A stretch of 64,000 nt of DNA from Amantichitinum ursilacus. Lineage in GTDB: Bacteria; Pseudomonadota; Gammaproteobacteria; Burkholderiales; Chitinibacteraceae. Made by a program: the position numbers and the translations under genes. Where the stretch lies: contig NZ_LAQT01000037.1 of NCBI RefSeq assembly GCF_001294205.1, positions 124,001 through 188,000 on the forward strand. The letters run 5' to 3'. This document shows positions 27,209 to 35,361 of this stretch, piece by piece. The notes beneath the pieces were generated by a model. It made no database searches. It was not told the DNA's origin and saw only the letters and a list, made by a program, of their open reading frames with translations. Within the stretch, counting starts at the first letter, position 1; each line of letters starts with the position of its first letter.

Positions 27209-27988
27209 ATGACGCAGCCGCAGATGTACGGTTCGGGCGACACGCCGCAGCCCGCGCGCGTTGTGCTGATTACGGGCGGGGCCCGGCGCGTGGGTGCGGG
27301 CGTGGCGCGTTTTCTGCATGCACGCGGTTGGCGCGTGGCGTTGCATTACCGCAGTTCTGCCGCCGAAGCGCTGGCGCTGGTGGCCGAGCTGAATGGCCTT
27401 CGCGCGGATTCGGCCTGCGCCTTGCAGCAGGATTTGCTCGATATCGCGGCGCTGCCGACGCTGGTGCAGGCCGTGATCAGCCAGTTTGGCCGGCTGGATG
27501 CGTTGGTCAATAACGCATCGTCGTTCTTCCCCACGCCACTGGGCGAATTTACCGAGGCCGCGTGGGATGACTTGCTGGGGTCGAATCTGAAAGCGCCGTT
27601 GTTTCTGGCGCAAGCCGCCGCGCCAGCTTTGCGCGCCACGCACGGCAGCATCATCAGCATTGTCGATATCCACGTGGAGCGACCGTATCCGCTGCATACC
27701 TTTTACACGGTGGCCAAGGCGGGTCTGGTGGCGATGACGCGATCGCTGGCGCGCGAGCTGGCCCCCGCCATTCGCGTCAATGCCGTGGCGCCCGGCACCA
27801 ATCTTTGGCCCGATGGCGACGGCAGCGTGTTTGATGCGGCGGAGCGGCAGCGCATTGAAGCCAGCATTCCGCTGGCGCGTACCGGCACGCCGGAGGATCT
27901 GGCGCAGGCGATTCATTATTTGCTTGAAGCCGCATATGTCAGCGGCGTGATTCTGCCTGTCGATGGCGGCCGCAGCGTGGTGCTCTAA
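27209..27988 (+). CDS. Pteridine-reductase-like short-chain dehydrogenase (FolM-like)
   Basis: A 259-residue SDR likely to reduce dihydropterins with NADPH. The cofactor motif TGGARRVG (residues 22-29), with its double arginine, is typical of pteridine reductases such as PTR1 and FolM, not of generic SDRs. NNASSFFPT marks the NNAG-type motif and FYTVAKAG supplies the Tyr-Lys pair. The VDIH segment before it replaces the usual catalytic serine region, as in PTR1-type enzymes. It is divergent from midA, with a 45-nt spacer. Confidence 0.85.
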   Translation: MTQPQMYGSGDTPQPARVVLITGGARRVGAGVARFLHARGWRVALHYRSSAAEALALVAELNGLRADSACALQQDLLDIAALPTLVQAVISQFGRLDALVNNASSFFPTPLGEFTEAAWDDLLGSNLKAPLFLAQAAAPALRATHGSIISIVDIHVERPYPLHTFYTVAKAGLVAMTRSLARELAPAIRVNAVAPGTNLWPDGDGSVFDAAERQRIEASIPLARTGTPEDLAQAIHYLLEAAYVSGVILPVDGGRSVVL

Positions 27989-28065
27989 GGTTAAGAAACT
28001 AACGCCGCCTGCGCGGTGTCCAGTTTTGGGTATCTGAGCCCATCAACACGCAACCGGAGCAAGTC

Positions 28066-28590
28066 ATGCAAACAATCAAGGTTTTGAGCGGAATTGCCGC
28101 ATTGGGGCTGGCGGGTTTCAGCTTTGCCGCCACGCTGGATGTGCCGATCCGCGCGGCCACCGAGGAAGGCGCGGGCGCCAATCTGGGCATGGTGCATATC
28201 GAAGAAACGCGCTACGGCCTGGTGTTTACGCCGCATCTGACTGGTTTGCCGCCGGGCATTCATGGTTTTCATGTGCATGAAAAAGGCAGCTGTGACCCGA
28301 GCGTTAAAGACGGCAAGGTAACGCCGGCGGGCCAGGCGGGCGGACATTTTGATCCGGACAAGACCGGCAAGCATCTGGGCCCGTATGGTGATGGCCATCT
28401 GGGCGATCTGCCGGCGTTGTATGTGGGCGCGGATGGGATGGCAATGTACCCGGTGCTGGCGCCGCGCATTACACGCCTTGATCAGATCAAGGGCCACGCA
28501 TTGATGGTGCATGCGGGGGGCGATAATCATTCGGATGAACCCATGCCGCTGGGCGGCGGCGGGGCGCGCTTCGCGTGCGGCGTAATCTGA
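28066..28590 (+). CDS. sodC: Periplasmic Cu/Zn superoxide dismutase
   Basis: SodC removes superoxide in the periplasm. The 174-residue precursor has a signal peptide ending near residue 21 (AGFSFAA). Copper ligands are H69, H71, the bridging H94 and H149. Zinc is held by H94, H103, H111 and D114. C76 can form the conserved disulfide with the cysteine in ARFACGV near the C-terminus. The [16 protein letters not shown] motif is complete. It lies alone, about 80 nt after the SDR gene. Confidence 0.95.
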   Translation: MQTIKVLSGIAALGLAGFSFAATLDVPIRAATEEGAGANLGMVHIEETRYGLVFTPHLTGLPPGIHGFHVHEKGSCDPSVKDGKVTPAGQAGGHFDPDKTGKHLGPYGDGHLGDLPALYVGADGMAMYPVLAPRITRLDQIKGHALMVHAGGDNHSDEPMPLGGGGARFACGVI

Positions 28591-28781
28591 CGGCCCTGCG
28601 GCGTGATCCGTGCAAGCGCATGGCGTAATCGAGGCGGACTTGCAGCCTGAGCGCGCTACCCCCGCAGCGCTCCCGCTCGTCTGCGCTGCGGCCGCAGTCG
28701 CGCCAGGGCGCTGATTCAGCTAAAATCCACGCCAATTCAACTATCTACAACGGGGCGCTTGTCGCCCCGTGAGCTTTTGCC

Positions 28782-29726
28782 ATGAACGCAATCCATACCC
28801 CCGCCGAGGCCGATGTCGCCAGCCAGGCGGACAAAAAGCAGCAGTACAACCTTAACAAGCTCAACAAGAGCTTGCGCCACGCCGTGGGCGATGCGATCAA
28901 TGATTTCAACATGATCGAGCAGGGCGATCGCGTGATGGTGTGTCTGTCGGGCGGCAAAGACAGCTACACCATGCTGGATATCCTGCTTAATCTGCAGCGT
29001 TCGGCCCCGATTGATTTCTCGATCATCGCGGTCAACCTGGACCAGAAACAGCCCGGTTTTCCGCAGCATGTGCTGCCGGAATACCTGAGCGCGCTGGGCG
29101 TGGAATATCGCATTATCGAAGAAGACACGTATTCCATCGTCAAACGTCTGGTGCCCGAAGGCAAAACCACCTGTAGCCTGTGCTCGCGCTTGCGGCGCGG
29201 CATTCTGTACCGCGTGGCCGATGAAGTGGGCGCCACCAGAATTGCGCTGGGCCACCATCGTGAAGACATTCTCGAAACGCTGTTCCTGAACATGTTTTAC
29301 GGCGGCAAGCTTAAAAGCATGCCGCCCAAGCTGGTGAGCGATGACGGCCGCCATGTGGTGATCCGGCCGCTGGCGTATTGCCGCGAAAAAGACATCATCA
29401 AATATTCGGAAGCGCGCGGTTTTCCGATCATTCCGTGCAATCTGTGTGGCAGCCAGCCCAATCTGCAACGCCAGGTGGTGGGCGACATGATTCGCGACTG
29501 GGACAAGCGTTTTCCGGGCCGCGTTGAATCGATGATGCGCGCGCTGCAAAACGTGGTGCCGTCGCATCTGGCCGATATCAAGCTGCATGATTTTGCCGGC
29601 ATCAAGGCCGACGGCGTGCCGCGCGACGATGGCGACAAGGCGTTCGATAAAGAAAGCTTTAACGATCCGTCCCGCATTTCGATCCTGGCCAGCCGCCCGG
29701 CTGACGACGGCGGTTGCGGAGACTAA
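28782..29726 (+). CDS. ttcA: tRNA 2-thiocytidine32 synthetase
   Basis: TtcA thiolates cytidine 32 in certain tRNAs, using ATP and an iron-sulfur cluster. The PP-loop SGGKDS lies at residues 56-61. Cluster cysteines C131 and C134 (CSLCSR) and C219 and C222 (CNLCG) are present. At 314 residues it is close to E. coli TtcA. It is followed after 5 nt by a spermidine-synthase-like gene on the same strand. Confidence 0.96.
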   Translation: MNAIHTPAEADVASQADKKQQYNLNKLNKSLRHAVGDAINDFNMIEQGDRVMVCLSGGKDSYTMLDILLNLQRSAPIDFSIIAVNLDQKQPGFPQHVLPEYLSALGVEYRIIEEDTYSIVKRLVPEGKTTCSLCSRLRRGILYRVADEVGATRIALGHHREDILETLFLNMFYGGKLKSMPPKLVSDDGRHVVIRPLAYCREKDIIKYSEARGFPIIPCNLCGSQPNLQRQVVGDMIRDWDKRFPGRVESMMRALQNVVPSHLADIKLHDFAGIKADGVPRDDGDKAFDKESFNDPSRISILASRPADDGGCGD

Positions 29727-29731
29727 GGCCG

Positions 29732-30517
29732 ATGCTGTTTCGCTCAAAACGTAATGGTGCAGCCGCGGCGGACGTGCAGGTTGATGTTTCGGATAACTTC
29801 GGCATCCGCAAGCTGCATTTTGGCGGAGATGACACCCAAAGCGCGATGAAGCTGGCGGACCCGCTGGACCTGGTGCTGGCGTATACGCGCTGCGCCTTCG
29901 GCTTTTTGCTGCTGGCTGACGCCCCGCGCGATGCGCTGTTGATCGGCCTGGGCGGTGGTTCGATCGCCAAGTGGATCCACGCAAAGATGCCGGATACCCG
30001 CCTGACGGTGGTCGAGTTGCACGCGCAAGTGGTGGCGGTGGCGCATTCGATGTTCTTTTTGCCGCCCGATGATGAACGCCTGGATGTACAGGTGGGCGAT
30101 GGTTCGGCGTGGGTGTATCAGATGGAAGACGCCAGCACCGATCTGATCATCATGGATGCCTATTCGGCCAGCGGTATTGCCGAGCCGCTGGCTACGGTCG
30201 ACTTCTTTAATGCCTGTCGCGACAAGCTACGCGCTGATGGCGTGCTGGCGGTCAATCTGTGGGGCTCGGACAAGCGTTTTGGCCAGTATCGCGACCGGCT
30301 GGCGCAGGCGTTTGATAGCCGTGTGTTGCTGCTGCCGGCACGGCAGAAGGGCAACATCATGGCGTTCTGCTTCAAGCGCGGCTTCAATAATCCGGCCTGG
30401 GCAGCGTTGTCGGAGCGCGCCATCAAGCTGGAAGCGCAATACGGGCTGGAATTCAGTGAGTTCGTGGCCGACCTGGCGCGGCTGAATACCCACAACGATC
30501 GCAAGCTTTTTATCTAG
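29732..30517 (+). CDS. Spermidine-synthase-like (aminopropyltransferase-fold) protein
   Basis: A 261-residue protein with the spermidine synthase / class I methyltransferase fold. The Gly-rich loop GLGGGSIAKWI near 78-88, the acidic end of beta-2 in VVELH, VGDGSAWV, and IMDAYSASGIAEPL match the family core. It is shorter than SpeE and starts without the usual N-terminal strand domain, so true aminopropyltransfer is unproven. GGAG lies about 10 nt before the ATG at 29732. It is 5 nt downstream of ttcA and probably cotranscribed. A GC hairpin without a T-run follows in the 30518-30580 spacer. Confidence 0.78.
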   Translation: MLFRSKRNGAAAADVQVDVSDNFGIRKLHFGGDDTQSAMKLADPLDLVLAYTRCAFGFLLLADAPRDALLIGLGGGSIAKWIHAKMPDTRLTVVELHAQVVAVAHSMFFLPPDDERLDVQVGDGSAWVYQMEDASTDLIIMDAYSASGIAEPLATVDFFNACRDKLRADGVLAVNLWGSDKRFGQYRDRLAQAFDSRVLLLPARQKGNIMAFCFKRGFNNPAWAALSERAIKLEAQYGLEFSEFVADLARLNTHNDRKLFI

Positions 30518-30714
30518 CCCTGGCGTGCGCAACCGGCCACAGGCCACGGTTTATAAGGTGGTGGCCGGGTTGCGCGACGGCTTACAGGCTTGATTTGCGA
30601 TTACGTGAGTCTGTCTGGGCCGCCGCCCGCGCAAGCCAATGCATTGCGTGGTTTCCAATGACGCCCGGATGTGAAAAAATCCGGGGTAATCAAAGCTTAA
30701 CAAGGTAATACCAA

Positions 30715-31212
30715 ATGCTCGACCGAGACGGTTATCGTCCGAACGTCGGCATCATCATCCTCAACCACAGGAATCAGGTTTTCTGGGGAAAACGCGTACG
30801 CGAGCATTCATGGCAGTTTCCGCAAGGCGGTATCAAGCAGGGTGAATCACCGGAACAGGCCATGTTCCGCGAGCTGATGGAAGAAGTCGGCCTGTCGTCT
30901 CAGCAAGTCGAGATCGTGGGCCGCACGCGCGAGTGGTTGAAATATGATGTGCCGACCAACTGGGTTCGCCGCGAATGGCGCGGCACTTATAAGGGGCAAA
31001 AGCAGATCTGGTTTTTACTGCGTTTGCGGGGGCGGGATTCGGACGTGTGTTTACGTCGGACCAACCACCCCGAATTCGACGCATGGCGCTGGAATGATTA
31101 CTGGGCGCCACTAGACGCGGTGATCGAGTTCAAACGTGGCGTGTACGAAGCAGCGTTGTCCGAGTTGTCGCGGTTTCTGGATAGCGTGCCCACCCGGCGC
31201 TGGGGTTCATGA
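30715..31212 (+). CDS. rppH: RNA pyrophosphohydrolase
   Basis: RppH removes pyrophosphate from mRNA 5' ends and so starts RNase E-dependent decay. At 165 residues, the Nudix box runs from G38 to L60 ([20 protein letters not shown] followed by VGL) and matches GX5EX7REUXEEXGU. The N-terminal [11 protein letters not shown] and the WFLLRL segment are typical of bacterial RppH. An AAGGTAAT sequence lies upstream of the ATG. It stands before pilS. Confidence 0.96.
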   Translation: MLDRDGYRPNVGIIILNHRNQVFWGKRVREHSWQFPQGGIKQGESPEQAMFRELMEEVGLSSQQVEIVGRTREWLKYDVPTNWVRREWRGTYKGQKQIWFLLRLRGRDSDVCLRRTNHPEFDAWRWNDYWAPLDAVIEFKRGVYEAALSELSRFLDSVPTRRWGS

Positions 31213-31326
31213 GCGCGGGTCTTTTTGATGCGGCAAGATGCAACGGCTGGGGCAATGCTCCGGCCGTTGTTTTATCCAGGCTATATCGCCATCACCCATC
31301 CCATCCCACCAGGAGCCGGCACGGCC

Positions 31327-32913
31327 ATGACTGACCGCGCGACATCCGAAATGCACTGGCGCTCGCTGGCGCTGCTTAATCTGTTCCGGTTTCTTAGCGT
31401 GCTGGGGCTGTTTCTGGGCCTTAGCTTGCTGTTTCCGCGCGTGTTGGCCGATTCGGGCGGGCGCGAGCCGTTCTTCTGGGCCTGTGCCATCGATGCGCTG
31501 CTGGCGCTGGGCTTTATCTTTACGATCCGCAGCCGCAAACCGGCGTTTGAAATCCAGCTGAGCGCGCAAGTGGCCACCGACATCGTGTTTCTGGTGTTTG
31601 TGATGCATCTGTTTGGCGGCGTGCGCAGCGGCATCGGCATTTTGCTGCTGCCGTATCTGGCGGCAGCCGGGCTGATTTCGCGTGGGCGCATGACCTTGTT
31701 TCATGCTGCGATGGCCAGCCTGGCCTTGCTAGCGGAGCAACTGGTGCGCGTGGCCTATGAAGGGGTCAGCCCCGACGACAATCTGACGCCCGCGTTGCTG
31801 TGCGTGGCGTGTTTTGCGGTGGCGTGGCTGGGTTATCGCTTGTCGCATTACGCCGAGGCCAGCGAGGCATTGGCGGCGCAGCGTGGCGTCGATCTGGCCA
31901 ACCTGGGCCAGGTCAACCAGCGCATTCTGCAAGACGTCTCGGATGGCGTGGTGGTGGTGGATGCGGTGGGGCACGTGCGCCAGTTCAATCATCGTGCCAC
32001 CGAACTGCTGGGCTTGCCGCTGACGCTGAACCAGCCATTGGTACAGGCCGCGCCGTCGCTGGACGCCATCTGGCGTGACTGGCGCGAAGACCGCACGCAA
32101 GCGCCGGCGCTGCTGGCGGGCCAGGCGCACAAAACGCTGCGGCCGCGCATGGTGCCGATGTCCGAGAACGCCAGTGAAGCCGATGTGCTGATCTATCTTG
32201 AAGACATGGACCGGCTGCGCCGCGAATCGCAACAGCTCAAACTGGCCGCGCTGGGCCGCCTGACCGCCAATCTGGCGCATGAAATCCGCAATCCACTCAG
32301 CGCCATCGCCCATGCCGCGCAATTGCTGGGCGAAGAAGCCACCGATGACCCGCTGATGCAACGGCTGACGCGCATCATCGACGACAACACGCGTCGGCTG
32401 GAACGCATGGTGCACGACGTGCTGGAGCTGAACCGCCGCGACCGCGTGGTGCGCCAGGATATCGAGCTGGATGAATGGTTGCACACGTTTCTCGATGAGT
32501 TTCGTCAGGTGGAAAACATCGTTCCGCCGCTTTTGCTCACGTGCCCGCCCCACGTGGTGGTACGGTTCGACCCGGGCCATCTGCATCAGGTGTTGTGGAA
32601 TCTGGCGCGCAATGGCTGGCGTTATTGCAGCAAAACCGAGGGTTCGTTGGTGTTTAACGTGCTGGCGCATCGGGGGAGATGGCGGCTGGACGTGATCAAC
32701 GATGGCCCGCCGGTGCCCGCGGACGCGCAAACGCAATTGTTTGAGCCGTTCTTTACCACCGACACCAAGGGCACCGGCCTCGGTTTGTATATCGCACGCG
32801 AAATTTGTGCCGCCAATGCGGCGCACCTGGAATATCTGGCGCCGGCAGAAGGCGGCGCCAGCTTTTGCATTACGTTCGGGATCAGTGATGAGCAGAAAAA
32901 CGAGAATAGATAA
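31327..32913 (+). CDS. pilS: Two-component sensor kinase PilS
   Basis: A membrane histidine kinase paired with PilR. The 528 residues show about six N-terminal membrane helices (to about residue 180), a PAS-like region with DVSDGVVVVDAVGHV, a HisKA domain with the phosphorylated histidine in LAHEIRNPLSAIAHAAQLL, and a HATPase domain with TKGTGLGLYIAREIC. In betaproteobacteria and Pseudomonas this pair controls type IV pilin transcription through sigma-54. The ATG at 31327 is preferred, although the frame begins earlier. The 3' end overlaps pilR by 26 nt. Confidence 0.87.
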   Translation: MTDRATSEMHWRSLALLNLFRFLSVLGLFLGLSLLFPRVLADSGGREPFFWACAIDALLALGFIFTIRSRKPAFEIQLSAQVATDIVFLVFVMHLFGGVRSGIGILLLPYLAAAGLISRGRMTLFHAAMASLALLAEQLVRVAYEGVSPDDNLTPALLCVACFAVAWLGYRLSHYAEASEALAAQRGVDLANLGQVNQRILQDVSDGVVVVDAVGHVRQFNHRATELLGLPLTLNQPLVQAAPSLDAIWRDWREDRTQAPALLAGQAHKTLRPRMVPMSENASEADVLIYLEDMDRLRRESQQLKLAALGRLTANLAHEIRNPLSAIAHAAQLLGEEATDDPLMQRLTRIIDDNTRRLERMVHDVLELNRRDRVVRQDIELDEWLHTFLDEFRQVENIVPPLLLTCPPHVVVRFDPGHLHQVLWNLARNGWRYCSKTEGSLVFNVLAHRGRWRLDVINDGPPVPADAQTQLFEPFFTTDTKGTGLGLYIAREICAANAAHLEYLAPAEGGASFCITFGISDEQKNENR

Positions 32914-34255
32914 ACGGGTGCTGGTCGTCGACGACGAAGCAGACCTGGCCGAACTGCTGGAACTCACCTTGTTAAAGATGGGCTTGTCCGTCGATAAAGC
33001 GGGCAGCGTGGCCGAAGCGCGCGCCTTGCTGGCGCGCCATCGCTACGACTTTTGCCTGACCGATATGCGCATGGGCGATGGCGAAGGCCTCGAAATCATC
33101 GAACACATTCAGGCACGCAAGCTGGATGTGCCCATTGCCGTCATCACCGCCTATGGCAGCATGCAAAACGCCGTGGCCGCGCTGAAAGCGGGCGCATTTG
33201 ATTACCTGGCCAAGCCGGTGTCGCTGGAACAACTGCGCACGCTGATCAAATCGGCGCTGCGGCTGGACGACGACGAAGATCAACACGCGCCCGGCACCTC
33301 GGGCGAAGTCAGTGGCCGCATGTTGCTGGGCGATTCCGCCGCGATGAAGCAAGTGCTGGAGCTGATCGACAAACTGTCGCGCAGCCAGGCGCCGGTTTAT
33401 GTGAGCGGTGAATCGGGCTCAGGCAAAGAGCGCGCGGCGCGCATGATCCACGCGCGCTCCAGTCGCTCGGACAAGCCGTTTGTGGCGGTCAACTGCGGCG
33501 CTATCCCTGAACACCTGATGGAAAGCGAATTCTTCGGCTATCGCAAAGGCGCGTTTACCGGCGCGGATGCCGATCGCGAAGGTTTTTTCCAGGCTGCGCA
33601 CGGCGGCACGCTGTTTCTGGATGAAGTGGCCGATCTACCGTTGTTGATGCAGGTAAAACTGCTGCGTGCCATTCAGGAACGCAAAGTGCGCAAGGTAGGC
33701 GCGACGCAAGAAGAAGCGGTCGACGTGCGCATTATCTCGGCCACGCATCAAAACCTGGCACGCTGCGTGGAAAACGCTAAATTCCGCCAGGATCTGTATT
33801 ACCGCCTGAATGTGATCGAACTGCATATGCCGCCGCTGCGTGAAATGGGCGCGGATGTGGAGTTGATTGCGCAGCACGTGCTGGTGCGACTGGCGCAGCA
33901 AAACGGCATGCCGACCACGCCCGCGCTGGGGCCGGAAGCGCTGGCCGCGCTGCGCCACTATGCGTTTCCGGGCAACGTGCGCGAACTGGAAAACATGCTG
34001 GAGCGCGCGCTGGCGCTGTGCGACGGCCAGGTCATCACCGCCGATGATCTGCAGATCAGCCCGGCCAACGAAGCGGGCCGCGAAGAGGGCGGACCAGATA
34101 GCGGCGATTCGCTACAGGATTATCTGGATCGCGTGGAACGCGCGGCGATTCTGGAAGGGCTGGAGAAAACCGGCGGCAACCGCACCCAGGCGGCGAAATT
34201 GCTGGGCGTCACGTTCCGCTCGCTGCGCTACCGCATGGAACGGTTGGGTATCTAA
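32888..34255 (+). CDS. pilR: Sigma-54-dependent response regulator PilR
   Basis: A 455-residue NtrC-type activator. The receiver has D15, D16, the phosphoacceptor D59 and K109. The AAA+ domain has Walker A GESGSGKE (174-181), the sigma-54 contact loop GAFTGA (221-226) and Walker B GGTLFLDEV. The Fis-type helix-turn-helix is at the C-terminus (TGGNRTQAAKLLGVTFRSLR). All ATPase motifs are intact, unlike the NtrX-like protein elsewhere in the window. It overlaps pilS by 26 nt, so the two are coupled. Likely target: pilA (not in the window). Confidence 0.92.
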   Translation: MSRKTRIDKRVLVVDDEADLAELLELTLLKMGLSVDKAGSVAEARALLARHRYDFCLTDMRMGDGEGLEIIEHIQARKLDVPIAVITAYGSMQNAVAALKAGAFDYLAKPVSLEQLRTLIKSALRLDDDEDQHAPGTSGEVSGRMLLGDSAAMKQVLELIDKLSRSQAPVYVSGESGSGKERAARMIHARSSRSDKPFVAVNCGAIPEHLMESEFFGYRKGAFTGADADREGFFQAAHGGTLFLDEVADLPLLMQVKLLRAIQERKVRKVGATQEEAVDVRIISATHQNLARCVENAKFRQDLYYRLNVIELHMPPLREMGADVELIAQHVLVRLAQQNGMPTTPALGPEALAALRHYAFPGNVRELENMLERALALCDGQVITADDLQISPANEAGREEGGPDSGDSLQDYLDRVERAAILEGLEKTGGNRTQAAKLLGVTFRSLRYRMERLGI

Positions 34256-34259
34256 CAAC

Positions 34260-34292
34260 CATAGGGTGGGTCAAGACCCACCTGCCAAAGCC
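34260..34292 (-). repeat. Palindromic intergenic repeat, copy A
   Basis: A 33-bp unit just after pilR. On the minus strand it reads GGCTTT, four variable bases, then GGTGGGTCTTGACCCACC followed by CTATG. The core palindrome is identical to copies B and B'. A weaker GGTGGGTTCAACC at about 34308-34322 may be the remains of an inverted partner. Confidence 0.8.
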
Positions 34293-34434
34293 ATCAGCTC
34301 GGGCCTCGGTGGTGGGTTCAACCGCAGGGGTGGGCGCCAACGCTTCGTCAAATCCGCGCGCCCGTGCCGACCACAGGCGCATTCAGCCGCGCTCGATGAG
34401 GCCCGGGCGAACCCCAAGCCGCATCCCCGGAGAT

Positions 34435-35253
34435 TCACATCTCCATCTCAATCTCACCCCCGCCTAGCCGCCACACGCGGCCACCGACGGCGATGCGTCG
34501 TTGCGCATCCACATCCAGATGCAGCACCGACAACGGCGACACGCGTCGATGAATCGTATGGCCCTGCTCAATGCGGAAATTGAACGGCGGCACGTTGCCG
34601 TTGGCAATAAACCAGTGCCCGATCGCCGCAGCCGCACAGCCCGCGCCAAAGTCTTCCTGCAGATGAAACGGGTCGGCGGTAAACGCGCGCAACGTCAGCA
34701 CTTCGCCATCATTGCTCCACAACGCCACTTGCAGCAGATGATGCGGATGGCCCAGTGCCGTCATCAGCAAATCCAGCCGCGGCGCCACTTGCAACACATG
34801 CTGGCGCGCGCGTAACGGCACCACCAGTTGCGTGAAATCACTGTCAATCCACAGCAGCGGCCCGCCCAGGTCGGCTGGATTCAGGCCCAGCGCAGCGGCA
34901 AAGGCCAGCGGATCAATCTGCACCGCACGCGCGTGCGCCGCGGGCGCATGCACCCACCACAAATCGTCGCGCCGATAACCAATGGTGGGCGCGCCAATCG
35001 AGGTGGCGGCCGCAATGCACGAAGCGCCCAACGCGCCCATCGCCGAATACGGCAGCGGCATTTGCGGCGTCCAGGCTGACCACGCTTGCGTGCGGGTTTC
35101 CAGGAACACGGTTTCAGGCGCGCTGAACTGGTAGGCCAGGCGCTGGCTGATGGCCGCATCGGGCAGGCGCGGCACTTCGCACACGACGATAGGGCAACCG
35201 CCCATACGGCGTTCGCCAAAGACATTCAATAGGTGAAAAGGAATTTTTACCAT
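34435..35253 (-). CDS. PhzF-family isomerase-like protein
   Basis: A 272-residue member of the PhzF / diaminopimelate-epimerase-like fold. The N-terminal NVFGERRMGGCPIVVCE, the ETVFLE motif with the candidate catalytic glutamate near residue 47, and the C-terminal RAFTADPFHLQEDFGAGCAAAAI motif are recognisable. The usual PVTGSAH phosphate-type loop is changed to DFGAGCAAA. It is not part of a phenazine cluster, so a general isomerase role is more likely. It is divergent from ppc. The frequent annotation as a phenazine protein should not be taken as function. Confidence 0.83.
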   Translation of the reverse strand: MVKIPFHLLNVFGERRMGGCPIVVCEVPRLPDAAISQRLAYQFSAPETVFLETRTQAWSAWTPQMPLPYSAMGALGASCIAAATSIGAPTIGYRRDDLWWVHAPAAHARAVQIDPLAFAAALGLNPADLGGPLLWIDSDFTQLVVPLRARQHVLQVAPRLDLLMTALGHPHHLLQVALWSNDGEVLTLRAFTADPFHLQEDFGAGCAAAAIGHWFIANGNVPPFNFRIEQGHTIHRRVSPLSVLHLDVDAQRRIAVGGRVWRLGGGEIEMEM

Positions 35254-35302
35254 TTTTCAATTGCCATTTACGCCAATACGGCGGCGAATGGAGGTTGTTA
35301 TT

Positions 35303-35311
35303 TGTTACAAT
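35303..35311 (+). promoter_or_regulatory. Extended -10 promoter candidate for ppc
   Basis: TGTTACAAT (TG-n-TACAAT) lies 50 nt before the ppc ATG. No clear -35 box is found at 16-18 bp, which would suit an extended -10 promoter. Confidence 0.4.
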
Positions 35312-35361
35312 GGTCGGGTTTGTCCCGCCTGCCCGATTAACGTCACACGATAGCGAATGCC

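Noticed and set aside
27164-27916. N-terminal extension of the MidA-like gene to 640 residues
   Set aside because: The extension is the antisense of the SDR gene. Homology starts at the ATG at 27163.
34435-35253. Phenazine biosynthesis gene
   Set aside because: PhzF-fold proteins are widespread, and no other phenazine gene is present, so only the family name is used.
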